A stretch of DNA of 7,636 nucleotides from Magnetovibrio sp. (GCA_016763255.1 JAESUA010000384.1:1-7636); one strand, 5' to 3'. Counted from the stretch's first letter, positions 1 through 7,311 are shown. A program made the numbers and translations. The notes: generated by a model not told the origin, from the sequence alone.

Positions 1-189
1 AACCACTACGTCCGCGATGTCTCGATGTGTGAGGACGCCAGCCGCATCCGAACAAACCCCGGCATCTTCGCCAGGGCCCGAAGCTTCGCCCTCAATATCA
101 TGCGCACAAATATCGAAGGCAACATCGAAGACGTCCTGTGGTGCACCGCACTCGACATCAAAAGGGTGCTTGCCTATCGCTTCAAGTAA
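1..189 (+). CDS. ISAs1-family transposase, C-terminal fragment (5' end outside window)
   Basis: The first 62 codons form an open frame entering from the left edge and ending at TAA 187-189. The peptide contains NHYVRDVSMCEDASRIR and, further on, PGIFARARSFALNIMR. These match the conserved C-terminal part of ISAs1/H-repeat-associated DDE transposases, where the segment around the catalytic Glu is followed by the EDxSRIR signature and a hydrophobic helix rich in Arg and Leu. The end of the frame lies only about 20 bases from the probable element terminus, as is usual in this family. The catalytic Asp residues would be upstream of the window, so whether the full element is active cannot be judged. 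Family assignment is confident; the subgroup is not determined. Confidence 0.88.
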   Translation, partial: NHYVRDVSMCEDASRIRTNPGIFARARSFALNIMRTNIEGNIEDVLWCTALDIKRVLAYRFK

Positions 190-193
190 CTAG

Positions 194-208
194 CGTTGAA
201 CAGCCCTG
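194..208 (+). repeat. Probable right terminal inverted repeat of the ISAs1-family element
   Basis: The bases cgttgaacagccctg read CAGGGCTGTTCAACG on the minus strand, the style of terminus seen in ISAs1 elements. They follow the transposase stop directly. The left partner is outside the window, so pairing cannot be verified. Confidence 0.55.
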
Positions 209-261
209 GGTATTGAGGAGATGTTCAGATCCGCTCACCGGGGTGAAGATTATGTTGAGTG

Positions 262-435
262 AAATACATGCGATGCCCGATTGGCTATGTTCTCAAGAGA
301 TAGTGCTGAAGTTAGTACACGAGAGGGCAAACTGTACCTGTTGATAGAACTTCCAAATTCGTCTTTGTCCAACGGGTGGATAAAACGGCGCAAATGACGC
401 TGGCGGCGTTCCTGCGCGATCTGATCAAAGCACTA
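262..435 (+). pseudogene. IS481-type transposase remnant, frameshifted at least twice
   Basis: Three consecutive short frames together give a recognisable stretch of an IS481-family integrase-type transposase. Frame one (262-297) reads KYMRCPIGYVLK, like the KxFKPYPIGYxHID block. Frame two (299-346) reads DSAEVSTREGKLYLLI, like the first-Asp DxAEVRTxEGKLYLFVAID block. Frame three (349-435) reads TSKFVFVQRVDKTAQ and then LAAFLRDLIKALP, like the RTSKF...FLxxLIxAxP block. The step from frame two to frame three drops the expected AIDR residues, consistent with a deletion of about 10 bases. The HTH N-terminus and the later Asp/Glu catalytic residues are missing, so it cannot be functional. Homology is recognised from remembered family motifs, not from a search. 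Confidence 0.65.
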
Positions 436-449
436 CCATGTTCATGGTA
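434..449. repeat. Perfect 16-bp palindrome taccatg-tt-catggta
   Basis: Two 7-base arms (434-440 and 443-449) are exactly reverse complementary around a TT centre. The site lies at the edge of the transposase remnant, 36 bases upstream of a TATAAT box. It could be an operator for a dimeric regulator or a chance leftover of the IS remnant. There is no T-run, so it is not a terminator. Confidence 0.35.
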
Positions 450-484
450 TTACCCCTCACAGCACATTTCATTAAGTTACCACG

Positions 485-490
485 TATAAT
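485..490 (+). promoter_or_regulatory. Candidate -10 box TATAAT upstream of gene A
   Basis: An exact TATAAT sits in an A+T-rich leader about 126 bases before the ATG of the first cargo gene. No good TTGACA-like -35 element is found at 16-18 bases upstream (gcacat there is poor), and there is no TGn extension. It may therefore be weak, activator dependent or fortuitous. The remaining leader to 600 is A+T rich (for example around 538-552) without another clear promoter. Confidence 0.35.
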
Positions 491-615
491 CGCGTGTGTT
501 GCAGATGATGTATGCATTTAAAACCTCGCGAAAACATGATTTTTAAAATTTTGTGCTTCTGTCCAAGGAAGGCTCCTCGGTTTGTTGCGCAAAGTTTCAT
601 CTGAAAGAGGGCGGG

Positions 616-3012
616 ATGTTTAAGAAGGTTTTTGTATTTATTTCGGTGTTGTTTTTTTCTCTGAATGCCTATGCGGCAGATCCATTCAAGATAAAGATTG
701 AAAAAGACAATAGCCTTTCGATTAAATACAAAAGCCAAACCTTGAAGGTCAAAGCGCAGCAGCCTTGGCTGGAAGAGACGCGCGGCGGCACAAAATATTA
801 TTTGGTCAACGGTGACATTTCCATAGGCGGATTGGATCTGTTGCAAGCCGAGGTCAGTGTCAGCTCAAAGGGTGGACAGTTTATTGTCGAAAGTGCACCC
901 CAATTTGGTGACCTCTCCATTGAAGCCGGAAAGATTGAATTCAGTTTACTGCCGGGCGACCAGATCAAAGACGCACCGGCCAATGCCGAATTCAGCAAGA
1001 ACGAAATGGTGATGTTGGCTAATCTCAACACCGCGTTTACGCTGAAGATTGGTAAGAACACTTCTATTGCTATTCCAACGCCGGGCCAAGTCGAAGTCAC
1101 CCTCATGTTGGAATTCACCAAGGGCACGTTCTACTACGAAGGGCCGATTCCCGCGCTGCAAGAACTTGCCGGCGGTCTGGAAAAATTCGTTAAGGCCAGC
1201 AAAGACGACGAAGCCACCACCCTGGGGCTGGGCTACAGCGTTAATGGGGCCTTTAAGTACGAGTCAGAAGTACCTTTGTATAAATCGGCAAAAAGCTCTG
1301 CTAACCAAAAATTCTCCTGCAACTTGGTTCTTTCTGGTTCTATAGAAATTGCAGAAGCTTTGGAAGTAGATGCAGAAGCATGCATCGACACAGTCCATGG
1401 GAAGTTAGGCCTCAACGGGGCGATGATTCTCAGCGCCGAAGTCATTGGTGCACAAGCGACCTATACGGTTGCCAACGGTTCCGTCGTTGTCGATAAGAAA
1501 GGCGCCCAATTCGGTTTTGCCAAAACGACGCCGGGGATGAGCAAAAATCTCGAAAACATTCTTCACTTCGTTGCGCCAATGCTGATGGCGGAAGCGTCTG
1601 TTTCTGGCTATGTGCAAAGTAACAAAAAGTTTGGCATTATCATGCAGGCTAAAGGCGTCGAAATTGTCAACGGGGTCGGTTTTAAAAATCTCTATTTGTC
1701 GACGACCGAGGCCGGTATGGAAGTTGAAGCGGTGCTTCAATCCAAGAACCTTGGCAATGTTTCGACCAAGGGTAAAATCACCGATACGTCGTGTTGGCTC
1801 GAAGTCAAAAGTAACGTCAAGATCTTTGGCTTTAAGCTGAGTTCGCCCCGGATTAAGCCTTGCGCTGCGGGCTCTGGTGCCGTCGAATATGCTGGTAAAA
1901 TTGCCATCCTTGGCAAGGGGCTTGCCGTTAAGGGCGTGGATGATGTCAAGAAAACGGGCGGTGCCACACTTGATTTTGCCGAGGCATTGACCTTTAAAAT
2001 TGGCAAGATGACCCTTAAGGCTGGTGAGGCCGTGTTTGATAAAAAGAAAAAGAAAATCAACCTGCTCGGCAGCAAACTCACAGCAGCCAAAGGATTGGGT
2101 GAGTTTGATTTTGGTGATTTACCAATCGACACCTCCGGTGGATTCAAGAAAGTGGTCCATGCGTCGAAAAAAATCGAATACGGTAAAAAAATTAAATTTA
2201 GCGGCGGCTCTGTCAGCATCTCTGGCTTAGCAGATGTTGGGGCAAGCTTTTCCGCCAGAAATGGTCGCCCAAAAATCACGGCACATGTGAAAAGCAAGAC
2301 CAAAGCACGGTTCTGCGTCAAGGTGAAGTTTGCAGGATTCAAAACCAGTAAGTGCGACAAGATTAGCATCAACGTCGATGAAAAACTGAAGCTGAGCACT
2401 GGTTGCTTCCGCGTGTCTGCGAAAAAGAAAATCTTGGGTAAGAGTTTCCGTATCCCGCGCAAGGACATCTGCATCGGCAAAGATAAAGATGCCGGTGGTG
2501 GCTTTACGCCAGACAAAGACAGTGTTGCCTACGTGGTTTATCTGCAGGCCTATAATGGCAAATATGTCTACGCTGTGGGGGGGGGCAATCAAAACAGCGT
2601 CATTGCTGGCGCAGATTCACCCAGCGGCCACGCCACTTTTGTGATGTACAACAAGGTTCCGGGATCGGAAGAAGTCAAAAAAACCTGTCCGGTTTTTGGT
2701 TCGTCCACGTCTTTTCGCACCCTCAATGACCAGTTCCAAGATCGGTTCTTACGCCTCGATAAGAAGCTCAACGCGCTGGATGCAAAGGCAAAGAATTCCC
2801 GCAGTTCCGAGCAGGCAATTTTGGAATCGGCTCAGGGCAAACGGTCCGGTCAGTGCATCTCCGATGGTGACGTGGTTTATTTAAAAAGCCAGGCTCATGG
2901 AAGTTATTGGACGACCAGCCCGACCAATGGTGATCGACTCTTTGGCGTTGATAAGCTTAGGGGGGACAGAAGACGTTTTCAGAAATTCACGATCCACCTT
3001 GAACCCAAATAA
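616..3012 (+). CDS. Secreted beta-rich protein with C-terminal beta-trefoil (fascin-like) domain, function unknown (gene A)
   Basis: The protein has 798 residues. ATG 616 is preferred over the in-frame GTG at 553: it has an AGAGGG ribosome site (606-611), and the protein then begins with a classical Sec signal peptide. That signal has Lys3-Lys4, a hydrophobic core VFVFISVLFFSL, and an AYA cleavage motif with a likely cut after Ala20. Residues about 22-630 are unrecognised: alternating short beta-type segments, many Lys and Gly, no transmembrane helix. Three related blocks follow at about 637-677, 698-740 and 750-798, with motifs such as VVYLQAYNGKYVYAV, RFLRLDKKLNALDAK and VVYLKSQAHGSYWTT. 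The threefold repetition and the NGKYV.A style suggest a beta-trefoil of the fascin-like type. Ten cysteines (235/256, 393/416, 567/580, 597/619, 691/747) could form five local disulfides in the periplasm or outside the cell. A G9 run lies at codons 654-657. It could be a secreted adhesin, carbohydrate-binding protein or matrix protein; this is inference. Confidence 0.85.
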   Translation: MFKKVFVFISVLFFSLNAYAADPFKIKIEKDNSLSIKYKSQTLKVKAQQPWLEETRGGTKYYLVNGDISIGGLDLLQAEVSVSSKGGQFIVESAPQFGDLSIEAGKIEFSLLPGDQIKDAPANAEFSKNEMVMLANLNTAFTLKIGKNTSIAIPTPGQVEVTLMLEFTKGTFYYEGPIPALQELAGGLEKFVKASKDDEATTLGLGYSVNGAFKYESEVPLYKSAKSSANQKFSCNLVLSGSIEIAEALEVDAEACIDTVHGKLGLNGAMILSAEVIGAQATYTVANGSVVVDKKGAQFGFAKTTPGMSKNLENILHFVAPMLMAEASVSGYVQSNKKFGIIMQAKGVEIVNGVGFKNLYLSTTEAGMEVEAVLQSKNLGNVSTKGKITDTSCWLEVKSNVKIFGFKLSSPRIKPCAAGSGAVEYAGKIAILGKGLAVKGVDDVKKTGGATLDFAEALTFKIGKMTLKAGEAVFDKKKKKINLLGSKLTAAKGLGEFDFGDLPIDTSGGFKKVVHASKKIEYGKKIKFSGGSVSISGLADVGASFSARNGRPKITAHVKSKTKARFCVKVKFAGFKTSKCDKISINVDEKLKLSTGCFRVSAKKKILGKSFRIPRKDICIGKDKDAGGGFTPDKDSVAYVVYLQAYNGKYVYAVGGGNQNSVIAGADSPSGHATFVMYNKVPGSEEVKKTCPVFGSSTSFRTLNDQFQDRFLRLDKKLNALDAKAKNSRSSEQAILESAQGKRSGQCISDGDVVYLKSQAHGSYWTTSPTNGDRLFGVDKLRGDRRRFQKFTIHLEPK
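2577..2585 (+). repeat. G9 homopolymer tract inside gene A
   Basis: Nine consecutive G bases encode the Val-Gly-Gly-Gly turn of the first trefoil repeat (codons 654-657). Loss of one G would give a stop at 2642-2644, removing almost the whole trefoil domain while leaving the first 650 or so residues. Tracts of this length are prone to replication slippage, so this is a possible on/off or length switch for the C-terminal domain. It is also a place where a sequencing error could hide. Confidence 0.6.
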
Positions 3013-3025
3013 TGGTTTTCATGGT

Positions 3026-3063
3026 TTACGGCAGCGGGTGTTTTGCGCTGCCGTAAGCTTTTC
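3026..3063 (+). terminator. Strong intrinsic terminator after gene A
   Basis: An exact 11-bp inverted repeat, ttacggcagcg (3026-3036) and cgctgccgtaa (3046-3056), encloses a 9-base loop. It is followed by gcttttc with a short T-run at 3059-3062. It begins 13 bases after the stop codon of gene A. The reverse strand has no T-run beyond the stem, so it should act only on + strand transcription. It implies that gene B has its own promoter or depends on read-through. Confidence 0.85.
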
Positions 3064-3143
3064 GTGATGAAACAATCATCTTAACGTAGGTGAGTTTGAA
3101 CAGGTACTTTTGTTCTGGGTTTCAACACCATTCCCGGAATTAA

Positions 3144-3150
3144 GACGAGG
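3144..3150 (+). promoter_or_regulatory. Ribosome binding site GACGAGG fixing the GTG start of gene B
   Basis: GACGAGG lies 5 bases before GTG 3156. It supports that non-ATG start, because no ATG in frame occurs before the lipoprotein signal sequence. No convincing promoter was recognised between the gene A terminator and this site; the interval holds only a minor gatga...tcatc inverted repeat (3065-3079). Confidence 0.65.
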
Positions 3151-3155
3151 CTAAC

Positions 3156-5519
3156 GTGGGTATTTCCAAACACACACATCACACACATCATTCGCAAAAC
3201 GTGAATTGTAGGGGCCAGAAATCAGCGCTGCGTTTTCTTGTTCCTTTGGCCGTTTCTGTTCTCTTGTCAGGCTGCTTGGCGAACGGCCTTGAGCTATCCC
3301 AGCAAAACACCGTTGAGCGCAATTCGACACTCAAAAATGTCATTCCATATGACAAAATAACCTCCACGCAGTTGATGCATGCTGCCGATGGGATCGAATT
3401 TTTGGATCAGGCAAAATACGACAAAGCCAACAAGTCGTTTAATAAGGCGCTAAAGCTCGATATTAAAAACTCCTATCTGCAATTTCTCAACGGCCTCAGT
3501 TATCATCTGATGGCGTTGAAAGGGGATGTCACACAATTTCCCCTGGCCAAGATGGGCTACGATATGGCCATTCAGTTTGATCGATCCAACTGGATCGCCC
3601 ATTACCACCTTGGCCTGTTGTATCTGGATCAAAGAAACTTTGTTCAGGCGCAAGAAAAATTTTCCGAAGCCACGCTGTTCATCGATGATGACCCCGACAT
3701 ACTATACAGTTTGGCGGTTGCCTCTTATTATGCAAAAGATCCTGCTACGGCTGCGGGGGCGCTCGATAAGGCGCGATTGCTTGCGCCAAATAATAAAAAT
3801 ATTTTGAGGGCATCCTCACTGATCATGGCGGCCATGGGGCAGTCCGACAAAGCCTCAGATTTTGAAGCGAAGTATATCCAGGCTGCAGCAATGCCATCGG
3901 GTGAAAAACGTCTTTCGCGACGATTGATGGATTGGCAACGTTTCCATACCCGTAATGGCAATAAACTTTTTGCCCAATATCAAGACGATGCCCTTGAGAC
4001 TGATGGGGACACTCCTCCAAGTCCCCTAGCCATGCCGACCACGCCGGTGAGCCGTGAGGTCTTGGCTTCTGACGAAGAAATCATTGAGCAAATGATCGAT
4101 GACGCGTATGCGCAAACGGATCGGGCAGCGGCAGCACTTGATCGTGTGGAATCAATCATCGATGAAGCCAATGAAGCCGCCGATGCCGCTTTGGAAATTT
4201 CCGATGAAATGCCTTCAGTGGCCAAAACCGCCAAGGCGGCTCAAAGATCGGCAATGGATGCGGCATCTGCGCTTGATGCGGCTTCAGCAGCCATGGATAA
4301 GGCTTCTGAACTGGCGGGCAGCGCATCAGCTGATATGAGCATTGAGCAGGTTCGTACGATCTTGGCAAAAGTCAAAGCGGCCTCTGTTGAAACCCAAAAT
4401 AAAGCTAACGCGTCCATTTTTGCCGTAAAAAAAGCTAAGAAATATGCCGATAAGGCTAAAGCTGAAGCGGCAGACAACGAATTTTTTCAGCTTGAAAATA
4501 CTGACGAGTACGAAGATGAGATCGAGCCCGACGAAAACAAGATGGTTATTGTCGACGTTGTCATTATTCGCACAGAGGAAGACAATACGACCTCTAAAGG
4601 TGTTAATTTACTCAATGGACTTACTTTGCAATTCGGTGGTGGCGTTTCCGATACTGCGGCCTTTGGTATTTCCAACATCAGTTATAAAAGTGATGAAACT
4701 CCGGGGCTAGCCAAGACCATCACACGGGCGATTAACATCCCCTCCATCACCTATTCACTGAATATCGCAAATTCTGCAACCGCGCGAAATGAGATTTTGG
4801 CACGCCCTACATTGGTTGCCCTATCGGGACAAGAGTCTGAGTTCTTCTCTGGTATTCGCATTCAGGCTGCGGCCATCGGCGGTGCATCCAATACTGGGTC
4901 TTCGGTTCAGATTGAAGATGAAATTGGCGTTAGACTAAAGGTGCTGCCAGAATTCTTGGAAGACGGCCGGGTCAAGCTGGCGGTCGAGGCGGAACGAACT
5001 TTTCTTGCCACGCCGAACACCACGTCGATTACGTATGAGTTCCGCGTCGATACGTCCAAAACAAACGTCATTGCCAACGTTGCGATGAATTATGGTGAAA
5101 CACTGATCTTGAGTGGCATGAGTGAAAAGGAAACGGAGAGAGTCAGTTCCGGCGTGCCGTTTCTTCAAGATATCCCACTGATTCAGTATTTCTTTTCAAA
5201 ACGCACGACCCGCGATTTTCATAAATCGGTTCTTATTTTGCTGACGCCTCGTCCCCCTTCTTACGTTCAGCAAACGACAGAAGACCGGGAAAAAGCCAGT
5301 ACAAGCATGAACAAAGAAGAACGCGTGTTGAGCGTGATGCAAGCGCGCTACAGTGACTGGTTTAAACCCTACCCAAACTGGGCATCAGTTTTTAATCACC
5401 TGCAAGATAATGCGCTGTATCGCGAATTTCGCACCGGTGACGTTAATATGGAAAAATGGGAAAGCCAGGTCGGGTATAAAAACCGCTTAAAAAAAGCGAT
5501 TGAGTTCCTTTACCATTGA
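3156..5519 (+). CDS. TPR - Ala-rich stalk - secretin lipoprotein (gene B)
   Basis: The protein has 787 residues and a GTG start. A His-rich cytoplasmic leader (HTHHTHH at residues 6-12) precedes a hydrophobic segment and the lipobox LLSGC, giving lipidation at Cys40. Residues about 72-240 form four to five tetratricopeptide repeats, for example GIEFLDQAKYDKANKSFNKA, AHYHLGLLYLDQRNFVQAQE and PDILYSLAVASYYAKDPATA. A Pro-containing linker follows. Residues about 304-441 are an Ala/Asp/Lys-rich helical, probably coiled-coil region. Residues about 463-700 are a secretin domain: MVIVDVVIIRTEED at its start, ARPTLVALSGQESEF (549 on), IGVRLKVLPEFLEDGRV, NYGETLILSGMS, the signature GVPFLQDIPLIQYFF (666 on) and VLILLTPRP. 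An 87-residue tail ends the protein. Secretins form multimeric outer-membrane pores; TPR and lipid anchor would act as built-in adaptor and pilotin-like targeting. No N0/N1 or other secretin periplasmic modules were recognised. The secretin call is strong; the transported substrate is unknown. Confidence 0.88.
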   Translation: MGISKHTHHTHHSQNVNCRGQKSALRFLVPLAVSVLLSGCLANGLELSQQNTVERNSTLKNVIPYDKITSTQLMHAADGIEFLDQAKYDKANKSFNKALKLDIKNSYLQFLNGLSYHLMALKGDVTQFPLAKMGYDMAIQFDRSNWIAHYHLGLLYLDQRNFVQAQEKFSEATLFIDDDPDILYSLAVASYYAKDPATAAGALDKARLLAPNNKNILRASSLIMAAMGQSDKASDFEAKYIQAAAMPSGEKRLSRRLMDWQRFHTRNGNKLFAQYQDDALETDGDTPPSPLAMPTTPVSREVLASDEEIIEQMIDDAYAQTDRAAAALDRVESIIDEANEAADAALEISDEMPSVAKTAKAAQRSAMDAASALDAASAAMDKASELAGSASADMSIEQVRTILAKVKAASVETQNKANASIFAVKKAKKYADKAKAEAADNEFFQLENTDEYEDEIEPDENKMVIVDVVIIRTEEDNTTSKGVNLLNGLTLQFGGGVSDTAAFGISNISYKSDETPGLAKTITRAINIPSITYSLNIANSATARNEILARPTLVALSGQESEFFSGIRIQAAAIGGASNTGSSVQIEDEIGVRLKVLPEFLEDGRVKLAVEAERTFLATPNTTSITYEFRVDTSKTNVIANVAMNYGETLILSGMSEKETERVSSGVPFLQDIPLIQYFFSKRTTRDFHKSVLILLTPRPPSYVQQTTEDREKASTSMNKEERVLSVMQARYSDWFKPYPNWASVFNHLQDNALYREFRTGDVNMEKWESQVGYKNRLKKAIEFLYH

Positions 5520-5569
5520 TTGAAACATGCCGGGGCCAAAAGGCACTATCGGCATTATGGAATGAAACA

Positions 5570-6406
5570 ATGTTGAGACGGTTTTTTGCCACGGCGAGTA
5601 TAGTGTTATTGCCCCTCATGCTGACCCAATGCGGCGCGAGGGACAATCACAATCCAACCATTTCGGCATCTGGGCCACAATCGTGCCGGATGTGTGATCT
5701 GCGCTACAAAATGTTTATGGGCCGCGATTTGTCGGGGAGTGATTTTTCAGGCGCATATCTATTCAACGCCAACTTTGCGGATGCGAAGTTGCAAAAAACA
5801 CTATTTAAAAGCGCCAATTTGACGCTGGCAGACTTGTCCCATGCCGACCTTTCCGGGGCTAAGCTCATGAGGGCCGACCTGACGAAAGCGCAAGCCTATA
5901 AAGCAAATTTGCAGGGTGCAGATTTTTCTTTTGCCGAATTGCGTCAAGCACAGTTCGAGTTCTCTGATTTGAGCAACAGCTCATTTATTGCGGCAACGAT
6001 GATTGGCGTCAATTTAACCAAAGTGAATGCACAAAATGCCAATTTTGAAAGTGCCCTCATGGATGACGCTGACCTGAGGGGGGCCAACTTGCAGGGGGCC
6101 TTATTTGAGGATACAGACCTCTTCGGTGCCGACCTCAAGGGGGCGAATTTGAGCGGGGCAAACCTGACCAATGCCGACTTGCGCCACGCCGACCTGACCG
6201 GTGCCAACCTTTCTCACGCCAACCTGATCGGTGCAAACTTGAGCGGGGCCAAGCTAAAAGGGGCGGACTTGAGCGACGCCGATATCGAGTTTACGAATTT
6301 TTATATGGCCGACCTTTTAAACGCAAAACTCAACCATTCCATTTTGGAACAAACCAATTTCTGCCGTGCGCGGATGCCTGACGGATCGCATGGTGAATGC
6401 GATTAA
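5570..6406 (+). CDS. Pentapeptide-repeat lipoprotein (gene C)
   Basis: The protein has 278 residues. ATG 5570 is chosen because it places a Lys/Arg-type n-region (LRR), a hydrophobic core and a lipobox-like LTQC at the N-terminus (lipid-modified Cys21). A GGAA lies 7 bases upstream. An in-frame TTG at 5516 overlapping the end of gene B would bury that signal. Residues about 52-264 are roughly forty tandem A(D/N)LxX pentapeptides, such as GADLKGANLSGANLTNADLR and HADLTGANLSHANLIGANLS, which fold as a right-handed quadrilateral beta-helix. A CxxC (Cys39, Cys42) precedes the helix, and a TNFCRARMPDGS motif with Cys265 and Cys277 follows it; similar cysteine/MPDGS ends occur in other pentapeptide-repeat proteins. 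Gln at -1 of the lipobox is unusual. The 50-base gap to gene B suggests one transcript. The molecular role is unknown; a rigid periplasmic or surface spacer or binding partner of the secretin is plausible. Confidence 0.88.
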   Translation: MLRRFFATASIVLLPLMLTQCGARDNHNPTISASGPQSCRMCDLRYKMFMGRDLSGSDFSGAYLFNANFADAKLQKTLFKSANLTLADLSHADLSGAKLMRADLTKAQAYKANLQGADFSFAELRQAQFEFSDLSNSSFIAATMIGVNLTKVNAQNANFESALMDDADLRGANLQGALFEDTDLFGADLKGANLSGANLTNADLRHADLTGANLSHANLIGANLSGAKLKGADLSDADIEFTNFYMADLLNAKLNHSILEQTNFCRARMPDGSHGECD

Positions 6407-7211
<805 letters not shown>

Positions 7212-7233
7212 CTCGCCAACAGGCTGACCTTTG

Positions 7234-7274
7234 CGCTGCCGTTGATCCTCTCGAATGGTGGCAGCGGAATTTTT
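7234..7274 (+). terminator. Probable terminator hairpin after the dehydrogenase remnant
   Basis: Arms cgctgcc (7234-7240) and ggcagcg (7260-7266) pair exactly, with possible G-U extension inward, and TTTTT follows at 7270-7274. The 19-base loop is long for an intrinsic terminator. The hairpin lies between the dead dehydrogenase and the SDR start codon, so it could once have been a terminator or leader attenuator. Confidence 0.45.
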
Positions 7275-7311
7275 ATTTGATCAACAACACACATAAATCG
7301 TGAGGTGAACC

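Larger units (their letters stand above)
1..208 (+). mobile_element. Right-hand end of an ISAs1-family insertion sequence
   Basis: This is the 3' end of an insertion sequence whose left part lies outside the window. It contains the C-terminal transposase codons (1-189), and 4 bases after the stop comes cgttgaacagccctg (194-208). That sequence has the form expected of an ISAs1-family terminal inverted repeat, which reads CAGGG... on the other strand. The transposase assignment is strong. The exact terminus is inferred, because the partner left repeat and the short target duplication cannot be seen. Confidence 0.75.

Noticed and set aside
138..344. Small + strand open frame of 68 codons across the IS junction
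   Set aside because: It overlaps the end of the ISAs1 transposase in another frame and crosses both IS remnants. The product has no family resemblance.
553..615. GTG 553 as the start of gene A
   Set aside because: It would add 21 residues before the signal peptide and lacks a good ribosome site, whereas ATG 616 has AGAGGG upstream and starts with a proper signal sequence.
1737..2516. Long minus-strand open frame of 259 codons opposite gene A
   Set aside because: It is fully antisense to a gene with a clear ribosome site and signal peptide. Its product is Ser/Pro/Leu-rich with no recognisable domain, so it is a shadow frame.
3065..3079. gatga-aacaa-tcatc dyad before gene B as an operator
   Set aside because: The arms are only 5 bases, a size expected by chance, and no promoter is recognisable beside it.
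5516..5569. TTG 5516 as the start of gene C, overlapping the gene B stop
   Set aside because: It would place 18 mostly non-hydrophobic residues before the lipoprotein signal, and ATG 5570 fits better. Translational coupling remains possible, but the longer protein is unlikely.
5944..6207. Repetitive minus-strand frame opposite the pentapeptide gene
   Set aside because: Its periodic composition simply mirrors the pentapeptide repeat codons on the + strand.
5740..6300. CRISPR-like or tandem DNA repeats within gene C
   Set aside because: The similar short units every 15 bases are pentapeptide codons with variable third positions. There are no conserved direct repeats separated by unique spacers.
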